Assembly (NCBI RefSeq): GCF_047948215.1
Contig: NC_134458.1
Coordinates: 137,004,536 to 137,068,535, forward strand
Direction of reading: 5' to 3'
DNA from: Lycorma delicatula
Lineage: Eukaryota; Arthropoda; Insecta; Hemiptera; Fulgoridae
Length of the DNA stretch: 64,000 nt
This document shows positions 49,844 through 61,500 of the stretch, in pieces (the stretch's first letter is position 1; every line of letters starts with the position of its first letter). The notes under the pieces are model-generated. The model did no database searches. It was not told the DNA's origin and worked only from the letters and a program-made list of their open reading frames with translations. The translations under genes and the position numbers were made by a program.

Positions 49844-52244
49844 TACTGTCAAGAAAAATGTATCTTTAACTTCTTCCCGGAACGTTTCCTACGAATCTGG
49901 ATAATACTGTATAATACACCTAACAAAAATAGATGAGATTGTAAAATAAGAACATCAAGAAATTTATTGTAAATTATAATTAAACCGTTTTGTTTCTTCT
50001 AATAAAAAAAGGAGATAGCACATGAAAAACAGCTTTTTCCGATCATATTTAGACTGAAAATCCTTAGCATAATAACTATTCAAAACTTAAGTGAAATGAA
50101 ATTTCTCACATGCATTTATCAAATGAAAAGCGGCTAAATATTTAATCAATGTTATGTACAATTTCCTGCTCCAAAATACATCAAATATTATATAAGATGA
50201 ATAATTTACAATAAAAGAACAGAAATGTTTTTTGAACTGAAGAAAATAGCCATTGATAGCTTAATGAAAAAAAAATTTTCGTTATATACGACGTCCCAAG
50301 TCAGATTCCCGATTCAGACCGGTCATTACAAACTTTATATTATTGTCATTTTTTGTTTCAACACTGTTCACTTAAATTAAATCTCCGTCTTTTGTACATG
50401 TATCTCGGCGTACTTTAAACCAAACATTACATACACAGACGACGTTTGATGTGGCCGTGCCTTCCCTATCGCTCCTCCCTTTTCAACAATCACATGGTAT
50501 TGTATTAAATGGGCTTGCTCATATAGCCCATCAATCATAACGGGCCTCATAAATTATTTTTATTCAACTTGACCGATCATTTTTTTAAGTTTTATTAGTT
50601 TTTATATTATTTATTTGTATCCGCTTCATTCTTATAAAATTCTTTCTCTGAGTTATTTAGATTTTTATTTTACTTGGAATAATGTGTTTTTGTCCAAATA
50701 ATAATTTTTACGTTTGATAAACTTAGAATTTAATCCCATAGGTTTTCTGTCCCTCCAAAATATACATTTTGATAACATTAAAGCTATTCGCAATAGAATT
50801 AAGAAAATTCTAGGGATTAGACAAAATCAAATTTTTTTTTCTAATGATAGAGATGCTGATTTCAGGAGTAAAAAAATTTGGAATACTACAAAAAGTTACT
50901 TAAACTGGGGAACATTTTTCATAAAACACAACCCCACTATATAACACAACAATGTCCACGTCAGATAAAATAATACACTTCTTTGCCGCACTATGTAATA
51001 TAAAAAAAAATCATTAAAAAATGCTGAAAAAGATGAAGACAATCTCATCAAAAAGATTTGCAAGGTATCAGTATATTCTTATCGTATGACTGTTATCATC
51101 AAAGGTTTTCTGCCAAATACTTAATCGAATGTAACTTTGCACAATACATATTTTCTTATGCTATCCGTTAAAAAAATTAATTATTAATAGAATAAAAGAT
51201 GAACAAATTTAGTATAATTCGTATAATTTTGAGATAATGGGTGTTAGAGATACCCTGTTTGTGTAACAGCGTTAACTAAGACAAAAAATAATAATTTAAA
51301 GTGTTAATTCATCAAAAGAAGAGCTCTCTAGTAAGTAAAAGTATACACTACTAAGTAAACAAAAAATATGAAGGTCTTAAATTTAAAACAAACTCGCACA
51401 AATATATCAATAAATAAATATAACAATGAAAATAAAGAAAAACTCGCCTAAGTTCAAAAAGAATTATAATAATTTCCTGCTGAGAAGTAATATTTAATAA
51501 TAATTATATACAAAATAAACGGAGTGCGGATTAATCACTTGTTTTACATTCAAAATCCAAGTGATAGTTAACTCTATAATTGGGACCATCACTCTGTCCA
51601 CCTCAGAAACTGACTGAATAGTAAGCATCTTATTGACTCTTTAAAAGAAAAAAAAAACACTGGTGTTACTTGCACATGAGCTATTTTACATTTATTATCA
51701 TTGCCACAAGAACGACGCAGAAAGATTGTGTTAAGCAGCAAAATAATGTACTACTTCCTATTGTGAAATAATGTGTTACATACGCTATTCAGCTCAGCAG
51801 GGGCTAAGACTTTATTACTTTGTACTGCTCCCTCTATGAATCATGAGACCTTGTCGATGAGGAGGGAGCTTGAGTGCTCAGTGATACAGAGTAGCTGGAC
51901 CGAAGGTGCAACCATATCGGAGAGGTATCTGTTAAAAGGCAGGCTAAGAAATGATCCCTGAAAGAGGGCAGCAGCTCTTTCAGTAGTTGTTAAGGGCGTA
52001 GGTCAGGACGACTTAAACGGCCATATCAACATCACTCTATTTTCTGAGTACTGCGCAGCTGAAAGCAATAGAAAACTACAGCTGCTTCTTTTCCAAGAAA
52101 ATGTAGCTCTCTGCATTTTCATACAAGATGGAGGCGCCTTCCTTGGTAAAATATTTCGGAGGTAAACTAGACCCCCGTTCGGATCTCCAAGTGGGGACTA
52201 CTAAGGAAGGGCTCACCAGAAAATTAAAAAATAACATTCTACCA

Positions 52245-53064
52245 GTCGGAGCGTGGAATGTTAGAAAATGGTTGGTAGGTTAGAAAATTTAAAGAGGGAA
52301 ATGAATAGGATAAATGTAGATATAGTAGGAATTAGCGAGGTTTCGGTGGGAAGAGGAAAACGACTTTTGGTCAGGTAACTTTAGAATAATGAACAGCTTC
52401 AAATAATGGGCAGGCAGGAGTAGGTTTCGTAATGAACAAGAAGATAGGGAAGAGAGTAGAGTATTTTAAAATGCATAGCGATAGAATCATTGTAATAAAG
52501 ATAAAATCAAAACCTAAACCGTCAACAATTGTTAATGTCTATTTGGCAACAAGCGCGCATGATGAGGATGAGGTGTGTGTATACAAAGAAATTGACGAAG
52601 CAATTAAACACATGAATAGGGATGAAAATTTAATAATAGTTAGAGTTTGGAATGCAAGCACTGGAAAAGGCAAGGAAGGAAATATAGTGGGTGAATACGG
52701 GCTGGACAAAGGGAATGAAAGAGGGGACCGATTTATAGAATTTTCCACGAAGTATAATTTAGTAATTGCCAACACCCAATTTAAAAATCATAATAGAAGA
52801 ATATACACTTGGAAAAAGCCAGGTGATACTGCTAGGTATCAGATAGACTAAATCATGATTAAGCAAAGATTTAGAAATCAATTCGTCGACTTCAAAGCTT
52901 ACCCTGGAGCAGACATTGCTAGCGACCATAACATAGTGATAATGAAATGTAGATTGGGATTTAAAATCCTGAAGAAAGGGTGTCACATGAATCGGTGGAA
53001 TTTAGAGAAGCTTGAGGAAGAGGAGATAAGAAGATTTTTGAGGAGGAAATCGCAAGAGGTCTGA
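52245..53064 (+). pseudogene. LINE endonuclease (APE-like) domain, broken
   Basis: This is the endonuclease that would nick target DNA to prime reverse transcription. The domain opens near 52245 with 'GAWNVRKW' (usual form TWNVR), continues in another frame with 'NVDIVGISEVS' near 52313-52345, and then in a third with 'NGQAGVGFVMNKK' from about 52405. The block from 52432 includes 'LIIVRVWNAST', where the family normally has a G-D-W-N-A motif: the catalytic Asp is replaced by Val (codon 52645-52647) and the Gly by Arg. A TAA at 52849-52851 falls inside the conserved Q-I-D-[stop]-I-M segment, and 'SDHN' at 52921-52932 is intact. At least two frameshifts, one internal stop and the lost Asp make this inactive. 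Family assignment is sure; activity is excluded. Confidence 0.92.
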
Positions 53065-53660
53065 GTAAAAAAGATAAGGTAGAAAATGTAGAAGAAAAAT
53101 GGAAGAATGTTAAAAAAGAAATACTTAAATGAGTAGATGCGAACTTAGACGGAACAAAGAGAACTGGTAGAAAACCTTGGGTTTCAGACGATATATTGCA
53201 GCTGATGGATAAACATAGAAAATATAAGAATGCTAGTGATGAAGAAAGTAGAAGGAACTATCAACAATTAAGAAATACCATAAATAGGAAGTGCAAACTA
53301 GCGAAAGAAGAAGGGATTAACGAAAAGTGTTCAGAAGTGGAAAGAGAAATGAACATTGGTAAAATAGACGGAGCATACAGGAAAGTTAAAGAAAATTTTG
53401 GGGTACATAAATTAAAATCGAATAATGTGTTAAACAAAGATGGTACACCGATTTATAATATGAAAGGAAAAGTCGATAGGTGGGTGGAATATATTGAAGA
53501 GTTATACGGAGGAAATGAATTAGAAAATGGTGTTATAGAGGAAGAAGAACATATCGAAGAGAATGAAAGGGGAGAAACAATACTGAGATCTGAATTTAAG
53601 AGAGCATTAAAAGATTTGAATGGCAGAAAGGCTCCTGGAATAGACTGAATACATGCAGAA
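53060..53660 (+). pseudogene. LINE linker between endonuclease and reverse transcriptase
   Basis: The frame shifts near 53040-53060 and the protein continues with 'ARGLSKKDKVENVEEKW', a TGA stop (53132-53134), then a long open stretch 53196-53648. The stretch is rich in Lys and Glu, probably helical, and includes 'GRKPWVSDDILQLMDKHRKY' near 53166-53225 and ends in 'LNGRKAPGID', the conserved entry to the reverse transcriptase. A TGA at 53646-53648 interrupts the conserved 'APGID-I-AELLR' segment. It has no role apart from the polyprotein. Confidence 0.88.
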
Positions 53661-55063
53661 TTACTGCGATGAGGAAGCAATTTATAGATTATACAAACTG
53701 GTGTGTAATATTTATAAAAAAAGGGTAAGTTCCATCAGCCTTCAAAAAGAGTGTTATAGTCATGATACCAAAGAAATCAGGAGCACATAAATGTGAAGAA
53801 TACAGAACAATTAGCTTAACTAGTCATGCATAAAAAAACTTAACTAGAATTCTGTACAGAAGAATTAAAAATAGAGTGGAATAAGTATTAGTAGAAGACC
53901 AATTTGGTTTCAGGAAAAGTATAGGGACAAGGGAAGCACTTTTAGCCCTCAGATTAAGAGTAGAAGGAAGATTAAAAAAAACCAACACACTTGGCATTTA
54001 TAGACCTAGAAAAGGCATTCGATAACACGTAGACTGGAATAAAATGTTCAGCATTTTAAAAAAATTAGGGTTCAAATACAGAAATAGAAGAACAATTGGT
54101 AACATTTACAGGAACCAAACAGCAACAGTAATAATTGAACAACATAAGAAAGAAGCCGTAATAAAAAGAGGAGTCCGAAAAGGATGTTCCCTATCCCCGT
54201 TACTTTTTAATCTTTACACAGAACTGGCAGTTAATGATGTTAAAGAACAATTTAGATCCGGAGTGAGAGTACAAGGTGAAAAGATAAAGATGCTGCGATT
54301 TGCTGATGATATAGTAATTCTAGCCGAGAGTAAAAATGATTTAGAAGAAACAATAAACGGCATGGATGAAGTCTTACGCAAGAACTACCGCATTAAATTA
54401 AACAAGAACAAAACGAAAGTAATGAAATGTAGTAGAAATAACGAAGACAGACCACTGAATGTAAAAATAGGAAGATAAAATATTACGGAGGTAGAAGAAT
54501 TTTGTTATTTGGGAAGTAGAATTACTAAAGATGGACGAAGCAGGAGCAATATGAAATGCCGAATAGCACAGGCGAAACGAGCCTTCAGTCAGAAATATAA
54601 TTTGTTTACATCAAAAATTAATTTAAACCTCAGCAAAAGATTTTTGAAAGTATATGTTTGGAGCGTAGCTTTATATGGAAGTGAAACTTGGACGATCGGA
54701 GTACCTGAGAAGAAAAGATTAGAAGCTTTTGAAATGTGGTGCTACAGGAGAATGTTAAAAATCAGATGGCTGGATAAAGTGACAAATGAAGAGGTGTTGC
54801 GGCAAATAGATGAAGAAAGAAGCAATTGGAAAATTATAGTTAAAAAAACAGACAGACTTATAGGCCATATATTAAGGTATCCTGGAATAGTATCTTTAAT
54901 ATTGGAGGGACAGGTAGAAGGAAAAAATTGTGAAGGCAGGCAACGATTGGAATACGTAAAACAAATTGTTAGGGATGTAGGATGTGGCGGGTATACTGAA
55001 ATGAAACGACTAGTACTAAATAGGGAATCTTGGAGAGCTGCATCAAACCACTCAAGTGACTGA
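53661..55063 (+). pseudogene. LINE reverse transcriptase and C-terminal domain, broken
   Basis: Copies element RNA into DNA in the intact family. RT blocks appear in order across frames: 'IPKKSGAHKCEEYR' near 53766-53810, 'EDQFGFRKSIGTREAL' near 53898-53940, 'DLEKAFDN' (54003-54026), 'GVRKGCSLSPLLFNLYTE' near 54170-54225, and the catalytic 'FADDIVILAES' with FADD at 54299-54310, both Asp intact. One TAA (54476-54478) splits the 3' part; after it come 'EEFCYLGSRITKDGRS' and the C-terminal 'YGSETWT...RRLEAFEMWCYRRM'-type block, ending in 'NHSSD' at 55063. The catalytic core is readable but several stops and frameshifts upstream of 54044 kill the product. Confidence 0.93.
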
Positions 55064-55844
55064 AGACAAAAAAACCTTCTACTGAATTTTACCCTTGATT
55101 ACGGAATAATATTATACCCAATATAATTCTATAACATTTTTGAATTCATTCTGTATGAAAACCAGTCGAAACCAACTTTTGACACTACCCAACAAATATT
55201 AATGAAAACATTTTTAAACAACAGGGCGTTAGGTATGCATTTAACACTACTGAATTTATTACGTACAGGGTTGCGTTTTGTATACAAGGGATACACAATA
55301 AAAAAAATCTTATGTAGTGAGAATAATCCTCCGCATAGTGTCGTGCTGTTCTACACCTCTATTCTGTGGTGCTTGATGCATACTCAGCTCCGTTAACCTA
55401 TGTACAGTACCAACTGTACTGTATATAATACAAAATTAAAAATTAACGTGTATGTAGCTCAGAATAATCTTTTTTACTTATCTTTCCCTCTCTTAAAAAA
55501 ACAATCAAATAATTTGACCCCATTATCTCGATTTTTCTGCTGATCCGTATAAAATAGAAGAAAGGCCAAATCGATTGTAAACAAAGTTACAGGATAAACT
55601 ATTTTTTTATAGCTATTTGCATAAAAAAGAAAAAGTATTCGCTACGCCAAATAAAGCTTAGAAGAAAACTAATTTTATATTTCAAATGGAAGACATATCC
55701 ACCTCTAGAGAAATTTATTTATTTTTTATTTTTTTGTGATTTTCTCATTCAGGATATATTTCGGTGAAAATTATCAATGCGTAAAATTAAAAGCAAGTTG
55801 AAATTTCAGAATAATGTATTACAACTGTTTTTTTTTCTGTTTAA

Positions 55845-56090
55845 CCTCCGGAATCACCGTAAATTATTACTTCAGAGAATGAATGAGAATATGTATGAAT
55901 GTAAATGAAGTGTAGTCTTGTAGTCTCAGGTGGACCATTCCTGAGACGTGTAGTTAACTGGAACAACTACCAAAAAAACTCCGGTATCCATGTTCTAGTA
56001 TTCAAATCCGTGTAAAAATAACTATTGCTATAGGGTTTGAACCATAAAACTCTCGACTTGAAAATCAGCTGATTCGATGCCGAATATTAT
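55845..56090 (-). mobile_element. tRNA-derived SINE, copy D
   Basis: Minus-strand copy of the same family. It keeps 'AATCAGCTGATTTTCAAGTC' (about 56073-56053), a B-box-like 'ATGGTTCAAACCC', 'TATTTTTACACGGATTTGAA', 'ACTTCATTTACATTCATAC' and the terminal 'CCGGAGGTTAAACAG'. The head upstream of the A box is missing. Confidence 0.75.
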
Positions 56091-56715
56091 AATTGTTTAT
56101 TTACATTTAAAATGATGTATTCAACATTCTAGTAAAAAAAAAGTCATTTTTTATTTATCAACGGGGATGCAATTAAAAAATTATTTAATTGAAAAGAATA
56201 AAAACAAATAGAACTGAAAACAGTTTTTATAGGGAAAATGTTTTTGTACTTTATTTGTATAAAGCACTTAGTAAGACAAAAAAGCTGACAAAATATTGGG
56301 TAACTTTCCGAGCTACTAATAATGAAAATTAAATGAGCCAAAAAACAAAGAACAGAATATATAATTTTTGAAATGGTAAATAAATTTTAAGAAAATTCTG
56401 TCTAAAAATATTCATATATAGATTAACCTCCACAATTTTTTTTAAAGAAAATTTTCCCTAAAACTAACTTCCCCTTCAATAAACGCTAAAATAAGAAATA
56501 AATTCAAAAAATGTTTTCTGCATTTTAGATCCGAGGTCTATTTTTTTAAAAATTGAAGACATTTCATGGTAGACATTTATCTATATATGAAATACAGATA
56601 TTAAAAAAAAAAAATTGAAAAATATTCAAATCAAAGGGAGTAGAGGGAAAGGTAAAAAGATATATATATTAATTTTTAAGAAATTGGTGATTTTTTGAAA
56701 AAAAGTTATTTTCGT

Positions 56716-57010
56716 TTATTTATATGGATTGTAGGTTATAGATTTGCTTTATTAAAGTGTTCTCTAAAATTCCTCTGAAGAAAATCGAAGTTGGTTTTTT
56801 GCGATATCCGTCCCACACCCTTAACAAATTTTGAAAAAAAAATATGATCAATGCCCCATATATAAAAATATTAGAGGCAAATTTGAAGAAAATCGGTTTG
56901 GTTAATCCTGAAATATATGGCCAAAAACAGTACTGCACACATACGGTACATACGAGCGCACTTACATACATACATATTTTTTTGTCTAGATGAACTAGTT
57001 GGACTTAAAA
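56716..57010. repeat. Dispersed repeat, copy 2
   Basis: Same order as copy 1, without the long GT tract; it has only 'CATACATACATA' at that place. Identity is moderate, so both copies are old. Confidence 0.78.
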
Positions 57011-57511
57011 ATTTTGGAAAGTAAAAATTCTCCTCCTAGTAATATCTACAAAGTAGTGAATTTTCTACATTTAATCGGTTGTTTGTACCTCTAGTGAAGT
57101 ACTTCTATCCAATAATTCATAAAAAAAATTTAATTACGATAAATGTTACTAAAATAGCGAAAAAATATTTTGTAGACTGCTTAACAACAAATATTATTAT
57201 TTTCTAGACCGACTGACTTAAGTGATTTAAGAATTAGGTTTGAAAAATTTTCAAAAATTATAATGTTTTAAACTATTTAACATAAAAAAATTCTTTTTTT
57301 TTTTTAAATTTAAAAAAAGAAATAAGGGGGTATTTAAAACACGTTTGCTGCCACACTGGATAACTGGACTGGATATCAGAATTGCAGACATAATATGTTG
57401 AATTCCAACTCAAAATAAGGAAACGCATTCCCCATTTAAACTTTTTCGTAGCACTTATATTTTCCAAAGTGCCAGTTTATACACACCCTAGTTTTTTCGC
57501 ATTTATTATTT

Positions 57512-57541
57512 ACTATTTCAATTTATATTAATTGAAATAGT
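57512..57541. repeat. Perfect 12-bp hairpin, 6-nt loop
   Basis: ACTATTTCAATT (57512-57523) pairs with AATTGAAATAGT (57530-57541). Confidence 0.85.
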
Positions 57542-57656
57542 TAAGGAAATTGCATTCTTTTTGTATATTAACCAACCCCAGTTATACCATCATCTTTATT
57601 ATAAAAATTTATATCACTCACTGAGACGGTAATCATTTGTATATTTTAATATGTAT

Positions 57657-57959
57657 AATTTTTTTACAAATGATGAAGCAGAGTTCTTTAGAAAAGAGTT
57701 AACCGTGGGAAAATACTAAAGAATAGACAGTTAGTGCATAATAATTGGTTTTATAGATACAAGTAATTAATTGAAATTGACTTTATTTATACGGATTATT
57801 TTTCGGATTTAATTTTTTTACAAATGATGAAGCAGAGTTCTTTACAAAAGAGCTAACCGTGGGAAAATACTAAAGAATAGACAGTTAGTGCATAATAATT
57901 GGTTTTATAGATACAAGTAATTAATTGAAATTGACTTTATTTATACGGATTATTTTTCG
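57657..57959. repeat. 154-bp tandem duplication
   Basis: 57657-57810 is repeated at 57811 onward to 57959, with only two visible mismatches near the start ('TTTAGAAAAGAGTTAAC' versus 'TTTACAAAAGAGCTAAC'). The near identity implies a recent event. No gene or mobile-element feature is evident inside the unit. Confidence 0.95.
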
Positions 57960-58189
57960 AATGTTTATTTCCCTCATGAAACATCTTTTCCATGGAAAGG
58001 AACAAAAATAAAATTAAAACTCGACCATTACAAAATAATTCGCGCTATTAAATTAAAGTTTCAATTATATACTTACGAATATATTACAATGTAAGAACAT
58101 GAAAAATTACTTTACAATTGCATTGCTTAGTGTCCAGTTAATACTATTATAACGGTTCTATACAGACAGGTTATAAATGTAAAACGGAT

Positions 58190-58630
58190 AACACAATTGT
58201 TACGCTAACTATGTTAAAACGGACCGAGTTGACGTCCCAACACTAAAAGACATAGCCTTCACTTCATTCCCAAACACAAAACTGGCAGCGTACTACCATC
58301 AACCGTCATCAAGTCACCTGAACGAGTGAGAGAGAAATGAAATATATAGAGAGAGATAGAATAACTAAGGCTATTAATTGTTGTGGAATTCAACCGCAAT
58401 TCTATAATGTTGTTGAGAGACTCTATTGTAGTAATGTCTTAAACTAGCCATCAACCCTCTCTCTCGCTCCATCCTCACTCCATTCTCCCACTTTCTCACT
58501 CACTCTCTCTCTTCTCTCTATCCTACCTTCACTTTCTCGTTCCCTCTCCAAGTCACTCACTATTTCATTCACCTCCCAATACCCTCTAATGTCCATCCAT
58601 CTTGTTCTGGAACGCAAATTAATTAACTTA
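58190..58630. promoter_or_regulatory. GC-richer island with dense GAGA/CTCT motifs
   Basis: Contains GAGTGAGAGAGAAATG (58324-58339), 'TATAGAGAGAGATAG', then 'CTCTCTCTCGCTCC' and a long CT tract (58458-58560) that repeats 'CACTCTCTCTCTTC'. Multiple GAGAG elements on both strands make it the strongest GAGA-type cluster in the window. Confidence 0.38.
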
Positions 58631-59911
58631 GCAAGGTCTGACTGCTCGTTCCTTTGCTTTAATGTGATGCGTCTATATAAGTCAAATCAATCATTTTGTA
58701 TCATTATTGTTTCAACTATAGTTGTAAATCACTGCAATAATTGATAAATCAGCAACAAAAATGTACACAAAAAAACTTTATTATGAGAAATAACGTATTA
58801 ATATAATATTGCACATTATTAAACGTATAAAATTAATGAATCATCATATTATTTTTAATTGTTTATATAAATAATAATATAAAATTTAATTATTAAAATT
58901 AATTTTAAGTTTTAATAATATTGAGATTAATTAAATCGTTTTTTCACTTACTGTGTTTCTTTTTTACGATCTATTGAGTATTTTTTGCAAAGATCCCTGC
59001 TTCATCAGAAAAGAGCTTCTTTATTATAATAATTAATAAAATAAAAACATATTTTAAAATTATAGATGATGGATGTTTACCATCTAAGTGACTCAAATAA
59101 AATGAATTTGCTGTTATTAAAATTTACTGGTAAATAATATAACTATTATTCTAGTAACATATTTAAATATATTTTTAGATTTAAATGTCTACATTTGAAT
59201 ATGTATATTAACGTTAAGCCCGTCAGTACGATCGAATTTTATTTTCACTATATATTGAATTTTCCGATATTTATTTTTAAAATTCAAAAGATTTCTTGAG
59301 AAGGGAATATGTGTTTATTTTCTCTAATAGTATAATTAGTTAATTTCCTCTAATCAGCTAATTATATTTCTAATTAACTTTTTGTAATTATAAAAAAATT
59401 TTTTTGAGGATATGGAGATCTCTGTGAAAGTACTGAACGGAGATACAAAGAATGAAATGCAATAAATAGAAAGATTGTTTAATTAATTTTTATAAATTAA
59501 TATACTTTACTAGGAAGAAAAATTCTCTTTTAGAAGTTGAATCTACTCATTATAGCCATAATATGTAACATGCAAAATTTTAGAAATAATTCATAAAACT
59601 TGTCATTATTCTTCTCCAATATTTTACGAATTAAGCAACATTAAACAATTAAATTTTTATTTCACTTATTTTATTAACTACGTCGTGTAAATGCACGATT
59701 ATATTACTTTTAACCGGCTTCACCAAAAAACGAAGACTTCCATTTCAACCCTACATTCTTCTTTTTTTATGTTAAGTTTAATCCTTAGTTCCACTGATTT
59801 CGAAAAATGTAAAACAATATATTTAATAGATTCCAATAAAAAATACTTCGATCATTAAATCTTCACCAAAGTAAACACTCCACAACATATGAAAAAATAC
59901 AAAATTTCAAA

Positions 59912-59941
59912 ACCACATGACAAATCTTTTTGTCAAGTGGT
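59912..59941. repeat. 13-bp hairpin, 4-nt loop, one mismatch
   Basis: ACCACATGACAAA (59912-59924) pairs with TTTGTCAAGTGGT (59929-59941) with one mismatch. Confidence 0.82.
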
Positions 59942-61125
59942 GTTGAAAATCTCGTACCTATATGTACTGCACAATAGTAAAAATCCTAGAAGACCAAAAC
60001 AATTACATCATCAAACTTCTTCAATTTTGATCATAAAATACTAGAAGAAAACAGCTGGATATCTTCTCGATCAAAATATGACCCTTCAAGATATCTATTC
60101 ACAGTTTTATGAATAGTCTGTATGTATATAATTACAGTATTAAAAATAGGAAAGGAATGAAATTAGAAGAAGGAAAACAAAAGACAAAGTTCCTGCTAAA
60201 ATTCCTTTCCATGTAATATGTTCCTTTTCATGTAAGTTTTTTCCGTGCAATAAAAGTGGAGCATTTTTTAAACGGAAAATTGCACACCAAGGTAGAAGGT
60301 TGATTGATAATTATCTTTATGTTTATCTTCTTTTGTTTACGGTAAATTCTAATCTGGTTTGTCCTTCGGGTTACCTAATTACCATCTACTCCATTTATTT
60401 TTGGGAATGCAGCATGTATGCTTTTAAGACAACATATAGCTGTACTTTTTGGTGATAAAGAAACTCTTAAAAAAAATTTTTTTTTTCTTTTAATTATTTT
60501 GTCATAATTATTCAGCATTACATTCTAAATATGCAATGATACACAGTCCAAAATCTTTCTAATATTAAAATTATTTTCACGGTAAACTTTTAGAAATTTT
60601 ATCGGAAAATTTGTAACTTATTTACAAAAAAGTAAATATTCCAGACAGTCACAGTTTAGGCTTAATTTTTTTTTTAACAGCTCTTTTCATATGAATTCCG
60701 CCATTTTTGTAGGGTTACTCATATTTTCTGTGAAAAAAAAAATTATTGACTAATAAACGTAATAAAAATATTTTATAAAATTATACCGATTTAAAAAGCG
60801 TAGTAAGAAAAAATAATAATACAATTTCATTCGTATTTAGATTTTGACTTTTAATGTCCTATTTTAATTGAGAGTTAGAAAGTTGATAAGTTTTCGTTTT
60901 AATTTGGCACTAAAAGTCATAATTTAATGAAGAATCGATCTGTTATATTTTACATATATTTATTTTTTTTTATATCGATATAACGTTTATTAAAATTTCT
61001 ATATATACAAAGTCACATTATTTAAAGGGTTTTGTTATAAATGGTGTTTTCATTGCTAATAAAAGTAAATATAAAAAATTTTAATTAATAAATATTACGT
61101 TGACATTAAAACTGATGAAGACTAC

Positions 61126-61160
61126 AATTGAAAACTGCTTCAGTTAAGCAGCTTTCAATT
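61126..61160. repeat. 15-bp hairpin, 5-nt loop, one mismatch
   Basis: AATTGAAAACTGCTT (61126-61140) pairs with AAGCAGCTTTCAATT (61146-61160) with one mismatch. Confidence 0.82.
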
Positions 61161-61447
61161 AAACATAATGTATTAGCATAGTAGGAGTAGCAAATTTCAC
61201 GAAAATTAAACTTTTTTAGTCTTTATACAGAAGCTTTTTTCACATTTTTACGTAGTTTTATGTGTAGGAGGGTTATGATGGAAAGTTACAGTGAGGTAAA
61301 TCAACACATAGTTATTTAAGGAGATAAGTGTTATGGAAACTTTTAATTTAAAAAAATACATGTGAGGAAGATTGAGATCAAGAGATACCCAGATTAGAAT
61401 TATATAAATTATAATTATTCGTTTCTAATATATAAATTATGATCATT

Positions 61448-61449
<2 letters not shown>

Positions 61450-61496
<47 letters not shown>
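61450..61496. repeat. (TA)n microsatellite
   Basis: About 23 perfect TA units. Confidence 0.97.

Positions 61497-61500
<4 letters not shown>

Larger units (their letters stand above)
45991..51774. other. Mostly AT-rich, no gene recognised
   Basis: Holds two hairpins and the island at 48130-48320. The stretch 46990-47260 is somewhat less AT-rich and reads 'TVEMTCCEIQVAPENGTAI' in one plus frame, but I do not recognise it. An open frame of 76 codons at 50714-50944 has no known domain. Around 50290-50520 a GC-richer patch may be an old repeat. Confidence 0.5.
51775..55075 (+). mobile_element. Near full-length, inactivated non-LTR (LINE) retrotransposon
   Basis: A GC-richer 5' untranslated stretch (about 51775-52240) precedes an apurinic-type endonuclease region, a linker and a reverse transcriptase, ending with a stop codon at 55061-55063 and a short A-rich tail. 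The order (endonuclease, RT, C-terminal domain) and a single polyprotein are typical of endonuclease-bearing LINEs. The clade is uncertain; the C-terminal 'YGSETWT' block recalls RTE-like elements often found in insects. The reading frame moves between all three plus-strand frames and has several stops, so it cannot be translated. The exact 5' boundary and target-site duplication could not be fixed by eye. Confidence 0.93.

Noticed and set aside
50280..50345. B-box-like GATTCAGACCGGTCAT in a GC-richer patch
   Set aside because: No A box at the right distance and poor fit; not enough to call a SINE.
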